DNA of 64,000 nt from Stratiformator vulcanicus (lineage in GTDB: Bacteria > Planctomycetota > Planctomycetia > Planctomycetales > Planctomycetaceae): the NCBI RefSeq assembly GCF_007744515.1, contig NZ_CP036268.1, forward strand, positions 4,707,113 to 4,771,112. Reading direction: 5' to 3'. Made by a program: the position numbers and the translations under genes. Position 1 is the stretch's first letter, and every line of letters begins with the position of its first letter. This document shows positions 37,152-46,855 of this stretch, one piece after another. The notes beneath the pieces are model-generated. The model saw only the letters and a list, made by a program, of their open reading frames with translations. It searched no databases and was not told the DNA's origin.

Positions 37152-38822
37152 TTAAGGGTTCTTGGTACCGTTCGACCAAATCGTCAACATACCCTGCTGT
37201 AAGCGATGCCGCGGCCCGTCGTCTTCGAAAAAAGTCAAACCGGCTGCAATGTCGAGGTCTCCATCGGAATCAAAGTCGCCGAGTGCCGCGTCAACAGAAC
37301 CAAATCGTCTGGTTCGAAGAATTGGTCGGCAAAGAAAACTCCCGTCACGCTGATGCTCGAACCAAACCAATAAATTAAACTGCGTCGCCGCGGAAACCTG
37401 ACCTTCGGCAATATCGTTCGAGATGTATGCGGAGGCGACGACATCTAGATCACCATCGAGATCGATATCTCCGCTGACCGCGCGATATGCCCCCGGCAAA
37501 TGGCCGATGATGTGTGGGCGAAACGGAAACTCGCCCCGATTCTCAAACCATCGGACAGCGTGATTCGGCGAAAGAAACCCGAAATCGAGCATGTCGCCAT
37601 TTGTAAAGAGAATGTCGAGGTCGCCGTCGACGTCGAAATCGACGAGGTCCATCCCGCTCGAACCGAACGCGGGGTCTTTGGCGTCGAAAATGGTTCGTCG
37701 TTCAAAACCGCCCAAACCATCGGCAATGTAAGCCTCGACGACCTCATGCTGTTGGCTGAAGAGGGCAACGATGTCGAGTCGACCATCGCCATCGATATCG
37801 TCAATTCGAACATCACTCGCACCCGGCCGCTCGTCAAGGATCGTACGCTGCCACTCCTTATCGCCTTCGGAACGATCCAGTAAGGCCAGTGCGCCACCCG
37901 ACCGCCAGCCGAACTCAGCCACGGCAAATTCAAGGTCGCCATCCCCGTCGAGATCGCCACCGACGGCATCGGCCACTCGATTCTTGGTCTTGAGCAGAGT
38001 CGATCGAGCCGGCCTGCCTGTCTCGGAAAGATCGAGTCGGTACAACCGCCCGGGAACATCATCGGACGGTAAGAACACACCTAACTCTGCCAGTAAAAAG
38101 GCACGCGGCACTTTTTCACCGGAGTCGATGGGTCGGAGCCGCGCCGGGTTGTAAATGTTGGCCAGCACACGCCCCTCCGACCAAGCGGACGTGCGGTCGA
38201 CACGGATGACCCGACCGTGTCTCATATCGCAGATCGTCAAGAACCCGACCGAAGAGTCTTGTGGCGGATACCAAGCGACGTCGGAAACGCAACCATCGGA
38301 CGGACCTTCGTCCGGATACTTGAGCGTCGTCGGAACGAAGATCGGATTAATGTCTCGCGTTGGAAGCCGCGGCATTTCAATTTCTTTGGGGGCTTTCGCA
38401 ATATAGTAGCCGGTGGTATCAGCCTGCGGAGGTGCTTCAATTTCGCGAACGAGGGCATCAGACGACCCCTCGTAAAAATCGTATCCAAGATTAACTTCGA
38501 CAGCCCATCGCTCTTTGGGGAACAGCGCGGGCTCCGGATAGGCGTGGCACGCACCGCACAACTGATGGACCCTTGGCGAAAGGGCCTCGGCTCGCCGCAT
38601 ATCTTCTTCGGGACTGTTGCCGAATGGCAAACCGTCCGACCACGCTTTCGGTAGTTTCGGACCGACGACAGCCGTTGGTGATTGCAAACCAAGGGCACTC
38701 AGATACTTCCCGGCAACCGTTGGTAAGTACACATCAACTAATACAGACATGGCGCCCGCGACGGTGATCGCCACCAACGCAAGCCCCAATAGTCGAAACG
38801 GTCGTGTATTTAGGCGGCTCAT
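37152..38822 (-). CDS. FG-GAP/VCBS repeat protein with c-type haem motif
   Basis: Exported or membrane-anchored protein. Start at the ATG at 38822 (MSRLNTRPFRLLGLALVAIT) with one hydrophobic segment; an in-frame start 18 bases upstream is possible. A single haem-binding CGACH lies at residues 89-93. The C-terminal two thirds contain FG-GAP/VCBS propeller repeats with calcium-binding loops (DLDGDGDLEF, DIDGDGRLDIV, DFDVDGDLDIL, DIDLDGDLDVV, DFDSDGDLDIA). Planctomycetes have many such cytochrome-propeller proteins, probably on the cell surface. It sits inverted between two copies of the lysM gene's 3' end. Confidence 0.9.
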   Translation of the reverse strand: MSRLNTRPFRLLGLALVAITVAGAMSVLVDVYLPTVAGKYLSALGLQSPTAVVGPKLPKAWSDGLPFGNSPEEDMRRAEALSPRVHQLCGACHAYPEPALFPKERWAVEVNLGYDFYEGSSDALVREIEAPPQADTTGYYIAKAPKEIEMPRLPTRDINPIFVPTTLKYPDEGPSDGCVSDVAWYPPQDSSVGFLTICDMRHGRVIRVDRTSAWSEGRVLANIYNPARLRPIDSGEKVPRAFLLAELGVFLPSDDVPGRLYRLDLSETGRPARSTLLKTKNRVADAVGGDLDGDGDLEFAVAEFGWRSGGALALLDRSEGDKEWQRTILDERPGASDVRIDDIDGDGRLDIVALFSQQHEVVEAYIADGLGGFERRTIFDAKDPAFGSSGMDLVDFDVDGDLDILFTNGDMLDFGFLSPNHAVRWFENRGEFPFRPHIIGHLPGAYRAVSGDIDLDGDLDVVASAYISNDIAEGQVSAATQFNLLVWFEHQRDGSFLCRPILRTRRFGSVDAALGDFDSDGDLDIAAGLTFFEDDGPRHRLQQGMLTIWSNGTKNP

Positions 38823-38973
38823 ATCGATTCGATTCAGCAAGCGGTGCGCTGGCCTTTCGAGACAAAGTCATAATACACCGCTTTCACCAATAGTCTTGAT
38901 CTTTAGCGATCCGAAGTCAAAGTACCAGTGACGATCCCCTCCATCGAGAACAATTCGACCCTGAAATCTTCCA

Positions 38974-39115
38974 CCCGGTCAGCCGCCCGGCTCTTGTGTC
39001 ATCGCATAAAATTGAAAACCGGGAAGCCGCGGCAAAGAGCCAGCCGATCGAACGCCCGCGAACGACCGTGATCGACAGCACGAATATTAAAGAGCCCGGG
39101 AAGTAGGGCGTCGGC
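38974..39115 (+). pseudogene. Copy B of the lysM 3' end, gene fragment
   Basis: Five mismatches with 36936-37077. Read in the LysM frame, three of the five (CGA/CGG, ATC/ATT, GAA/GAG) are silent third-position changes and two change PF to AL; the stop codon is kept at 39104-39106. There is no upstream remainder of the gene. The silent bias suggests it descends from a once-translated copy, but five sites are too few to prove it. Confidence 0.8.
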
Positions 39116-39268
39116 CGCGAAGTCGGTTCCCCTCAGCGAGTTCGATCCATCGATATCGACCTCGGCACCCACCGACCGGGCTGTCGGTGTGACGATCAGA
39201 GGCGGGCCGGCTGCTGCCTGCCGGTCATGTTCGAAGCCGTCAGACGCCATGCAATTTGCAGATTGCCG

Positions 39269-39288
39269 CCTTGCTTGCGCTGCGGGCT
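39269..39288. repeat. Half-copy of family B palindrome
   Basis: CCTTGCTTGCGCTGCGGGCT, identical to the right arm of the 96-bp elements. It lies 20 bases past the xerC stop, without a left arm. Confidence 0.8.
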
Positions 39289-39308
39289 ATCATCGTTAGC
39301 ATCAAGTC

Positions 39309-40211
39309 CTATTTCTTCCCCGCGTGCGGGTGGGCGTGTTCGTAGGCTTCGCGGAGCTGACGGGTGCTGACGTGCGTATAGATCTGCGTGGTTTTTAAGT
39401 CTTTGTGCCCCAGCAATTCCTGGACGCCGCGGATATCGGCGCCGCCGTCCAGCAGATGCGTCGCGAACGTATGGCGGAGAGTGTGAGGAGACGTCTTCGT
39501 ATCAAGCCCCGCGGCTTTGATGTGCTTATCGAGCATTCGGCCGACGCTGCGGGTCGTTAAGCGGGTGCCGAACTTATTAAGAAAGACCGCTTCGCGGGCA
39601 TCGGCATTCGATTCGTCCGGCTCCCGCACGGCGCACCAGCGGTCCAAAGCTTCGGTCGCGTGATGTCCTACCGGAGCGATCCGTTCTTTGCGGCCTTTAC
39701 CGAGGACGCGAATGACCGATGCGTCGCGATCCCAGTCGGTCAGATCCATTCCCACAAGCTCAGCGACACGCAAACCCGCGGAGTAAAGAACCTCTAAGAT
39801 AGCGCGATCGCGAAGGCCGGCCGCTTCTCCCGCGGGAGGTGTGTTTAGCAGCCTTAAAATTTCGTCGTCGGTCAAGAAGTGCGGCAGTTTCCTTCCCGCG
39901 CGCGGCGTTCGCAAAGCCTTGGCGGGGTTCGCGTTGACCTTGCCTTCGCGTCGACAAAACTTAAAGAAACTCCGCAGGCAAGCGAGTCGTCGCGCGATCG
40001 TGGAGCGCGCGTATTGGCACTCATGCAGATAGGCCACATATTCGCGAAGTGCGGCGACATCGATTTCGACGACCGGCGGTACGCGCTGCTTGACCTCATT
40101 GAAGAACTCGAGCACGCTGCCGAGATCTTCGGAATATGACTTGAGTGTCAACTCCGACGCATTTCGCTCCACGCGGAGATACCGGACGAAGGCGTCAATC
40201 TCGCCGTACAT
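39309..40211 (-). CDS. xerC: Tyrosine recombinase XerC/XerD
   Basis: Site-specific recombinase, most likely the chromosome-dimer resolvase. 300 residues, the exact family length. N-terminal SAM-like core-binding domain (residues 1-90), then the catalytic set Arg148 (SAGLRVAEL), Lys172 (GKGRKER), His243 and Arg246 (PHTLRHTF), His269 (LGHKDLKTT) and Tyr278 (QIYTHV), all present. It lacks the longer N-terminal arm domain of phage integrases. A small gene precedes it by 36 bases in the same direction. The 142-bp repeats nearby may be coincidental. Confidence 0.94.
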   Translation of the reverse strand: MYGEIDAFVRYLRVERNASELTLKSYSEDLGSVLEFFNEVKQRVPPVVEIDVAALREYVAYLHECQYARSTIARRLACLRSFFKFCRREGKVNANPAKALRTPRAGRKLPHFLTDDEILRLLNTPPAGEAAGLRDRAILEVLYSAGLRVAELVGMDLTDWDRDASVIRVLGKGRKERIAPVGHHATEALDRWCAVREPDESNADAREAVFLNKFGTRLTTRSVGRMLDKHIKAAGLDTKTSPHTLRHTFATHLLDGGADIRGVQELLGHKDLKTTQIYTHVSTRQLREAYEHAHPHAGKK

Positions 40212-40247
40212 AAATGCCCTCTTGGGTGGAGCAATCGGCGGAGTTGG

Positions 40248-40463
40248 TCACGCGGCGCGGCGGTGCGACGGATCGCTCTCGACTTCGCGTTCGGCACGAA
40301 TGCGGCGTACTTTCTGGCTCAGGATCGCGGCATCGTACCAGGAAAAATTTAATTCTTCGTCGGCGGCATATTGGCCGAACTGGTCAAGCAGCGATTCGAA
40401 GCTCGTGTCATCGTAAAGAAAGATGTATTGCTCGCCATGTCTGGCCAGCGCGATGACATTCAT
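40248..40463 (-). CDS. Small protein upstream of xerC, unrecognised
   Basis: 71 residues from the ATG at 40463, chosen because AAGGG lies about 5 bases upstream; ATGs at 40475 and 40478 are alternatives. Opening MNVIALARHGEQYIFLYDD is strand-rich, followed by a Gln/Ala helix and a basic C-terminus. It looks like an ordered soluble protein with normal codon use. Its position 36 bases before xerC suggests co-transcription. I know no function. Confidence 0.7.
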   Translation of the reverse strand: MNVIALARHGEQYIFLYDDTSFESLLDQFGQYAADEELNFSWYDAAILSQKVRRIRAEREVESDPSHRRAA

Positions 40464-40818
40464 CGATCCCTTCATCATTCGCCTCGACCATCACGGCCCC
40501 AAAGGGCTCAGTATTGTTTAACCAGCGTCAGACAGATTTTAGCGAGACCGCCGCCAACGGCGATCGGAGATAGCGAATAGAAGTCCAGTTCCACGGCAAA
40601 ATCGCGTCGAAACCAATCATCTCCGCGTGTCCGCAGGACCCCTATTCCGATCACCTATTTCCGCCTGGAGTTGCCGCGACGATTGTTTAAATGACGACGT
40701 GCAGCCGTAGTTCGAGTGGGCCTCGACATCGTCGCTAATGCCTTCATCGACTTTTGAGGTCGGTCTCCGCTCCGGTACCCGTCCGAACCGTCAGATTCGT
40801 TATAATTGGCAGCGGCGA
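40464..40818. other. Intergenic region small gene / lipoprotein
   Basis: About 355 bases between the small gene's start and the lipoprotein stop, all on the minus strand. No gene, repeat or terminator recognised. Confidence 0.45.
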
Positions 40819-42189
40819 TTACTTCGGTTTCGTGCGAAATTGCCGTTTCAGTTTCAAGACGTAACGTCGGCGGGCATCGCCGCCGTGCAACGTCAGCATT
40901 TCCACGATCATGCGATGCATCGCGAAGCGGAGGAAATCGTCGCTGCGATGCATATACCCTTCCCAACCGCCGGCTCGAAGGTCATCACGCAGTTCGACAT
41001 AGTCGCGCACCAAAGCGGCGAGGTCTCCGTCACTGCCGTCGAACACGCGCGTATAACTCATTACCGGCGTTCGGGGATCCCACACAGGTTCGGGGAACGA
41101 TGCGACGAGTCCGGCTGGAGGAACGCCTTCGAATTCCAAGGGCGGCGGGACCGGTGGCAAGGAATCAGTCGCCCCGGCAGTCAGCGGAGCGGGCGGAATT
41201 TCGGGAAACTTGACCAAAACCGGGTCGGGCACCGACTCGACTTCGCGAACCGGCTCGGTCGACGGAATAGGGTTGTTCGAAAGGACCTCAGCCGATTTCA
41301 GCGAGGACTTTGCCGCAGACTTCTCTTCGCGTTCTTTCATCCTGGGCGTGACCACTTCGAAATCGAGAAACGGGAGCGGGCGATCTGCTTCGAGTGGGTC
41401 TTCAATTGATTCCGAATTGACCTGTCGAATCGTCCAGGGAGCCTGCGGCGGATAAATGGTTCCAATCGAATCCGCCTTCGCCCGGCGAAACTCGTGGATC
41501 GCCGTTTCGATCGCGTTCTTCGGCCCCGATGCTTCCGTCGAACTGTCACCATAGACCGTTTCGATGTGCCGCTCGTTGGCGGTCGATTCTGAGGTTGCCG
41601 TTTTCGCGCTGAGGTCGAGAACTTCGTTTGATCGAACGACGGCGTCCGGAGACTGCCCGCGAATCGAGAGCGGGACTTTGCTCTTGAGGCATCCGCAGGC
41701 TCGTTCCCACCAACTGCTGTCGCACCTGGTCGCTTTGGGGATATCGCGAATGGCCTGCCGGGCGAACGGGTCGTTGGCGATGCCGGGGGCAAAACCGGGC
41801 GGGTGCGTGGCATACCAAGAGACCTGCATCCCGATGCGTGGTGGGTAATACGGGTCGTAATCGGTCACCGCCCCAACGACCACCGCGTCTGCCCCCAATA
41901 CCTGACCGAGGCGGAGGACGTCATCGGGGTTATCGAGATTGATGCCCGCATCGACCATGGCCTGCTCGACCACGCCGACTGGGATCACCTGATAGCCGGG
42001 CACCTTCTGCAATTCGCCGTAGTAGGCGTTGGCAAATTCGCGACCGTCGACGACGCGCTCGGTGCTGAGATTCAGAAAGGGAGCGATCGCGACGACGTCC
42101 ATCGCCGGAATCGGGTTCGTGACACCCCGCTCGACAAGAACGCAGCCGGGCAAGCCGGAGATGAGCAGCAGGATGGCGAATCGTCGCAC
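40819..42189 (-). CDS. Lipoprotein with CsgG/TolB-like N-terminal domain
   Basis: The GTG at 42189 begins (M)RRFAILLLISGLPGC, a lipoprotein signal with the lipidated Cys at residue 16. Residues 17-125 resemble the curli-assembly CsgG/TolB N-terminal fold: AIAPFLNLSTERVVDGREFA, then VEQAMVDAGINLDN and LGADAVVVGAVTDYDPYYPPRIG. A Pro/Ser/Glu-rich middle (about 150-360) and a helical C-terminus with Arg/Lys follow. Probably an outer-membrane-associated protein that senses or scaffolds a surface assembly; no CsgG pore residues are evident. Possible start ambiguity because no strong ribosome site is visible. Confidence 0.8.
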   Translation of the reverse strand: MRRFAILLLISGLPGCVLVERGVTNPIPAMDVVAIAPFLNLSTERVVDGREFANAYYGELQKVPGYQVIPVGVVEQAMVDAGINLDNPDDVLRLGQVLGADAVVVGAVTDYDPYYPPRIGMQVSWYATHPPGFAPGIANDPFARQAIRDIPKATRCDSSWWERACGCLKSKVPLSIRGQSPDAVVRSNEVLDLSAKTATSESTANERHIETVYGDSSTEASGPKNAIETAIHEFRRAKADSIGTIYPPQAPWTIRQVNSESIEDPLEADRPLPFLDFEVVTPRMKEREEKSAAKSSLKSAEVLSNNPIPSTEPVREVESVPDPVLVKFPEIPPAPLTAGATDSLPPVPPPLEFEGVPPAGLVASFPEPVWDPRTPVMSYTRVFDGSDGDLAALVRDYVELRDDLRAGGWEGYMHRSDDFLRFAMHRMIVEMLTLHGGDARRRYVLKLKRQFRTKPK

Positions 42190-42439
42190 GGGATCAGTCG
42201 GTCGGGGCGAAAGGTCGATCGAACGGCATCCGTTCCGATACCGTCACTATCGACACGACCGGCGTAACCTCTCCAATCGAACCCCCGCGACCAGCGCAGG
42301 CAGGCTCGATCGATACCGACTTTCGTCAACCCGTCGCTTGGTGCGCGACGTATTGACGACCACCAACGCGGCCCGGCATCAGCGAGAGATCGGGCCACGA
42401 CCGCTCAAGCTGCCGCAGGCACAAGAGGGGCGAATGCCC

Positions 42440-42655
42440 CTAGGCGCTGGGGCGGAGGTGTCGATAGGCGCAGAGGACTTCGTAGAGGTCCGGGGAGACC
42501 TGGATTTCATCCTTGGCGAAATCGCGAACCCACGTGCGGTTGCCGCGGGAGGCCTCGGAGAGCACGTCGGCCAATTCTTCAAGAGGAACGCTGACCTGAC
42601 GCTGATCGAGCGTATCCGTCTCATCGCCTGTAAAGATTCGAAGTTGTGGTCTCAT
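42440..42655 (-). CDS. Small conserved-looking protein, unrecognised
   Basis: 71 residues. The ATG at 42655 has AAGGA about 9 bases upstream, and an upstream in-frame extension to 42733 is less likely. Sequence: MRPQLRIFTGDETDTLDQRQ, then a helix (PLEELADVLSEASRG) and a C-terminal DFAKDEIQVSPDLYEVLCAY. It looks like a compact alpha/beta protein. No family recognised. About 250 bases upstream of the lipoprotein gene and codirectional with it. Confidence 0.7.
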   Translation of the reverse strand: MRPQLRIFTGDETDTLDQRQVSVPLEELADVLSEASRGNRTWVRDFAKDEIQVSPDLYEVLCAYRHLRPSA

Positions 42656-42906
42656 CGGCTTATTCCTTGCCTTTCGGCTTTGCCTGTGGACTTCGCAGCT
42701 TCGCAGGTAACGACCGCCCGGTCGCTGGGGCAAACTATTGAGTCTGCCTCGGTGTGCTCAGCCGCGTACTTTCCGTGGGAGGCGAAATTTCGCTTCCCAC
42801 TCGAATATCGTCGTCGCTGGCAGTAGTGCTTGAGGCCGTCTGTCAAATTGAAACGTGATTCTTCGTATTCGATGGATCGGTTTCGGCGACGACCGGACGG
42901 GTTAGA

Positions 42907-43467
42907 ATGAATTTTCGGAGTTTTATCGCCGTTCCGATTCACGCGACCCCCGCGATTCAAGCGGCGTTGGCTGAACTCGGCAAAATGGGAAGACGGCTCA
43001 AGCTTGTCGAACCAGACAATTTGCACATCACGGTCAAGTTCCTCGGAGAAACCGCTCCACATCAGGAGGGTCCGATTGTCAACGTTCTTGATCGGATGGT
43101 TGGAAGGTTCTCCGCCGAGGAATTCCACTTTCGCGGGCTCGGCGTGTTCTCCGATCAAACGCGACCAACCGTTTGCTGGGCGGGCATCGCGAATACCGAC
43201 CCGATTCAAGGCTGGCACCGCTTCATCGAGAACGAGCTGAGGGATCTCGGATTCACACCGGACCGCTACAGCTATCGGCCCCATTTGACGCTCGCCCGAA
43301 TCCGCGGACGACCGCCCCGGCAATTCTCAAGCGTGCTGGAGCGTTATGCCGCGAACGACTTCGGGTCCCGCAAAGCGACGGAGATCACGTGGTTTCGCTC
43401 CGACCTGACGCCCAACGGCCCCCGGTATCGCGTATTGCACCGCGCGAAACTCCGGGGGGCGGGCTGA
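42907..43467 (+). CDS. thpR: RNA 2',3'-cyclic phosphodiesterase (ThpR/LigT)
   Basis: 2H phosphoesterase acting on RNA ends. The two HxTx motifs are HITVKFLG (His40, Thr42) and HLTLARIRG (His126, Thr128), spaced as in ThpR. 186 residues, the usual length. Start MNFRSFIAVPI is typical of the family. Soluble. Convergent with the lipase-like gene, 16 bases apart. Confidence 0.95.
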   Translation: MNFRSFIAVPIHATPAIQAALAELGKMGRRLKLVEPDNLHITVKFLGETAPHQEGPIVNVLDRMVGRFSAEEFHFRGLGVFSDQTRPTVCWAGIANTDPIQGWHRFIENELRDLGFTPDRYSYRPHLTLARIRGRPPRQFSSVLERYAANDFGSRKATEITWFRSDLTPNGPRYRVLHRAKLRGAG

Positions 43468-43483
43468 TAATGAACGGGCCGTT

Positions 43484-44518
43484 CTATTCGCCCGCTTCGG
43501 TCGGTTGGCGGGGGCCCGCTTCCGTCAACGCTCCGGTCTCGACAAAAGAAAGGGCCGCGGCGACCGCCCGCTTATCTCGCAGCAGCGCGTGATGCAGGAC
43601 GTTCGGAATGACGAGCGAATCCGCAGCGCCGCCGAGGAACGTACTTTCAACGGCAACCAGGCCGTCATCGTCCCCCTCGACGAACGGGTTCAACCCGCCG
43701 GTTTTCGGAAAGCTGCCCGCAACGGTGGCGAATTCGACCGGCGGGGCGGGAAGTCGGCCGCCCAAGCCGAAGGGACCGCTGGTCAATTCCTGTCCCGGTT
43801 GCCCGAACAGGACTTGGAAGGCTTTGAGTCGGTGCAGATTGTCGGCCATCTGTGCGCCACGATTGGGCGTTCCGAGCATCACGACTCTGCCATATCGATC
43901 GAGTTCGTCCTCCGCCTGATCGACATGTTTCGCAAAGTAGGCTCGCGTCACGAGGCCGCCCATGCTGTGAACGACCAAGTGGGTGCGGGGGTGCTGCCCA
44001 ATCGACCGGATCGAATCGGCCAGGGCATCGCCGACATCGGCGATCGGCTGGCGTGTGCTCGCGTATTCAAATTGGTAGGTCGCGTAGCTGGCCTTTTCGA
44101 ATGCTTTTTGATGGCTCGACCACATGCGCGGCGAGCGTGCCAACCCGTGGATGAACACCACGGCCTCACGCTCGTTCCAGTCGTCGGGAAGATCTTGATC
44201 GCCAACTTGCGCTTCCAGCCAGTCCACGCACTCTTCGCGGGACCCGAGTTCTTTGCTGAACGGGCCTTCTCCACGTACACGATAGCGTCCCGTGAGCACG
44301 TTACGCTGAAGTCGGTTCCGGCCGAAAAACGCTTGGTCGGTCCAGAACGGGAATTCGCGAATCCCCTGCAACAAGTCGCCGCGGGAGGACTGAGGCTTCG
44401 CAATTTCCTGCCCGGCGTTCTCGTTCGTCGGGGCACTCTCAGCCTCAGCGGCAGCTGCGTACCGGCCTGAGACCGACGCCAACACAGAGGTCGCGAGCAG
44501 CAGAAATCGACAGTCCAT
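43484..44518 (-). CDS. Secreted alpha/beta-hydrolase, PGAP1/lipase-like
   Basis: I use the ATG at 44518 (MDCRFLLLATSVLASVSG), which starts directly into a signal peptide; the longer frame from 44686 has an unconvincing polar N-terminus. The nucleophile elbow is VVHSMGGLV, and VVFIHGLARSPRMWSS is the oxyanion/HG motif. The acid is probably in EGDDDGLVAVEST and the His in NVLHHALLRD. Likely a periplasmic triacylglycerol lipase or esterase. A Pro/Ala-rich polar linker follows the signal. Opposite orientation to thpR. Confidence 0.9.
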   Translation of the reverse strand: MDCRFLLLATSVLASVSGRYAAAAEAESAPTNENAGQEIAKPQSSRGDLLQGIREFPFWTDQAFFGRNRLQRNVLTGRYRVRGEGPFSKELGSREECVDWLEAQVGDQDLPDDWNEREAVVFIHGLARSPRMWSSHQKAFEKASYATYQFEYASTRQPIADVGDALADSIRSIGQHPRTHLVVHSMGGLVTRAYFAKHVDQAEDELDRYGRVVMLGTPNRGAQMADNLHRLKAFQVLFGQPGQELTSGPFGLGGRLPAPPVEFATVAGSFPKTGGLNPFVEGDDDGLVAVESTFLGGAADSLVIPNVLHHALLRDKRAVAAALSFVETGALTEAGPRQPTEAGE

Positions 44519-44767
44519 ATCCGTGTCGTTTCGCGTACGAATCGGGTTTCGAGGTGGCGGGAGCCTTCGGTAGATAGCTGTCTCCCAGTCAGGCCCCCTT
44601 ATTGTAGCAACCGGCGCGGTCCGGACAGGAGGCATCGTCCGGCTCGAACGCGCTTGATTGATTCTCGATAGCGGTTCGCTGACCATCGCCGCTTCTTTGA
44701 CACTCTTTGCAAGAAACGTTGCGACCGATTTTCGGTCGACCCGCCTCGACAGGGATGGAATAACTCG

Positions 44768-46855
44768 ATGGACAATTCACTCGCCGGCAATCCGCTGCTC
44801 GAAACCGAAGGCCTCCCCGATTACGCAGCGATCCTTCCCGAACACGTCATCCCTGCGATCACGCACTTGTTGAATGTGGCGAACACGGGTCTGGCCACGA
44901 TCGAGGAGCAAATCGAGCCGACATGGGAGAAGACGATCGGGGCACTCGAAGAGCTGGACCGCCCGTTCGAACGGGGGTGGCAGCCGGTCGGTCATCTGCT
45001 TGGAGTCCGCAATTCTGCCGAATTGCGTCAGGCCTACGAGACGGTCCTGCCGCAAATCGTCGGGTACAGCCTGCGCGTGCAGCAGAGTCAGCCGATTTAC
45101 TCGTCGCTGATGCAACTGCGAGATTCGGAGGCTTGGGAATCTTTGCCACCGGCGCGTCAGCGGATCATTGAGCAACGAATTCAGAATTCGGAACTCGCCG
45201 GCGTCGGGCTCGACGGCGAGGACCGCGCGAGATTCAATCGCAATGCCGAAGAACTCTCGCAGCTATCGACGAAATTCTCGAACAACGTCCTCGACGCAAC
45301 CAAAGCCTTCGAGTTGGTTCTGACCGACCCGATCGATGTCGAAGGCATGCCGAAGAGTGCGCTTGCCGCGGCCGCGCATTCTTACAGCACAGCTCACTCG
45401 GCCGGAGACCAACCGGCATCGGTCGAGTCGGGGCCTTGGCGATTCACGCTCGATCATCCCAGCTTCACTCCGTTCATGGAGCACGCTCGCCCGCGGGACT
45501 TTCGCGAGCGGATGTATCGCGCATTCGTCTCCCGGGCCTCCGACGGCGAATTCGACAACACGGAAATCATCGACCGCACACTCGAATTGCGGCGCGAACA
45601 GGCGGAGCTGCTCGGCTATTCGAATTACGCCGAGATCAGCCTGGCGTCCAAGATGGCCCGCTCCGTCGAAGAGGTGACCAGCCTGCTGACGAAGCTGCGC
45701 ACCTCATCGTGGGACGCAGCGGAGAAGGAACATAACGAATTAACGAACATCGCCCGCGAGACCGGCTTTGTCGAAGAACTCATGCACTGGGACGTCGGCT
45801 TCTTCGCCGAGCGACTGCGCGAACAACGGTTCGCATTTACCGACGAAGAACTGCGGCCCTACTTCTCGCTCGATCGTGTCCTCGACGGCCTGTTCGAGTT
45901 GTGCCGAGACCTGTTCGGAATCACCGTCCGCCCGGTCGATGGTGATGTGCCCGTTTGGAACAAGGACGTCCGCTTTTACACGGTTCACGATGAAGCCAAC
46001 CGGCAGGTCGCCTCGTTTTACCTCGATCCCTATTCGCGGCCGGAGGACAAGCGCGGCGGCGCGTGGATGGCCGACTGCCTGCAGCGACGCCGGCTGCCGG
46101 ACGGCAAAATCCAATTACCGGTCGCACATCTGGTCTGCAATCAGACGCCGCCGGTCGGCGAGACACCTTCACTAATGAGCTTCCGCGAAGTGGAAACGCT
46201 GTTCCACGAATTCGGCCACGGTTTGCAGCACATGCTGACCAAGGTCGACGATGCCGATGCCTCCGGCATTAACGGCGTCGAATGGGACGCCGTCGAGTTG
46301 CCGAGCCAGTTCATGGAGAACTGGTGCTATCACGAGCCGACGCTGATGGGCATCACCCGTCACTATGAAACGGGCGAGCCGCTGCCACATGAGCTGTTCG
46401 AAAAAATTTGTAAGGCCCGCACCTACCGCGCCGGCACGCAGATGTTGCGGCAGATTCTGTTCGGCCTGACCGATATGACTTTGCACTCCAGCTATGACCC
46501 GGCAACCGACGGCACACCGTTCGACGTTCAACGTCGGATCGCCGAAAAGACCTCCGTCATGCCGATGTTGCCGGACAACAAGAGCCTGTGCGGCTTCGCC
46601 CACATTTTCGCCGGCGGATATGCGGCTGGTTACTACAGCTACAAGTGGGCCGAAGTCCTCAGCGCCGACGCCTTCGAAGCGTTCGTCGAAGTCGGATTGG
46701 ACAATGACGATGCCGTGCGAGAGACCGGCAAACGCTTTCGCGAAACGGTCCTCGCCTCCGGCGGCGGACGACATCCGATGGAGGTCTTCCGAGAATTCCG
46801 CGGCCGTGAACCAAGCCCGGAACCGCTGCTAAAACACTCGGGGTTAAAGGCCTGA
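44768..46855 (+). CDS. M3-family oligopeptidase (oligopeptidase A-like)
   Basis: Zinc metallopeptidase that degrades short peptides, such as cleaved signal peptides, in the cytoplasm. The zinc motif is LFHEFGHGLQHML (HExxH), followed by the third ligand Glu in NWCYHEP. 695 residues, the PrlC/OpdA length. The sequence opens MDNSLAGNPLLETEGLPDYA, with no signal peptide. No partner genes. Divergent from the lipase-like gene over 249 bases. Confidence 0.95.
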   Translation: MDNSLAGNPLLETEGLPDYAAILPEHVIPAITHLLNVANTGLATIEEQIEPTWEKTIGALEELDRPFERGWQPVGHLLGVRNSAELRQAYETVLPQIVGYSLRVQQSQPIYSSLMQLRDSEAWESLPPARQRIIEQRIQNSELAGVGLDGEDRARFNRNAEELSQLSTKFSNNVLDATKAFELVLTDPIDVEGMPKSALAAAAHSYSTAHSAGDQPASVESGPWRFTLDHPSFTPFMEHARPRDFRERMYRAFVSRASDGEFDNTEIIDRTLELRREQAELLGYSNYAEISLASKMARSVEEVTSLLTKLRTSSWDAAEKEHNELTNIARETGFVEELMHWDVGFFAERLREQRFAFTDEELRPYFSLDRVLDGLFELCRDLFGITVRPVDGDVPVWNKDVRFYTVHDEANRQVASFYLDPYSRPEDKRGGAWMADCLQRRRLPDGKIQLPVAHLVCNQTPPVGETPSLMSFREVETLFHEFGHGLQHMLTKVDDADASGINGVEWDAVELPSQFMENWCYHEPTLMGITRHYETGEPLPHELFEKICKARTYRAGTQMLRQILFGLTDMTLHSSYDPATDGTPFDVQRRIAEKTSVMPMLPDNKSLCGFAHIFAGGYAAGYYSYKWAEVLSADAFEAFVEVGLDNDDAVRETGKRFRETVLASGGGRHPMEVFREFRGREPSPEPLLKHSGLKA

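Larger units (their letters stand above)
38823..39308. other. Intergenic region FG-GAP gene / xerC
   Basis: 486 bases. It contains the partial LysM-gene copy (38974-39115) and one half of the family B palindrome (39269-39288). The first 150 bases should hold the promoter of the FG-GAP gene. Nothing else recognised. Confidence 0.6.

Noticed and set aside
36936-39115. 142-bp repeats as attachment sites of an integrated prophage or island
   Set aside because: The cargo is a single gene, no integrase is inside, and the nearby recombinase has the housekeeping XerC form. Kept as an open finding, not as an att call.
43505-44470. 321-residue plus-strand frame opposite the lipase-like gene
   Set aside because: The minus-strand gene has a signal peptide and catalytic motifs; this is its shadow.
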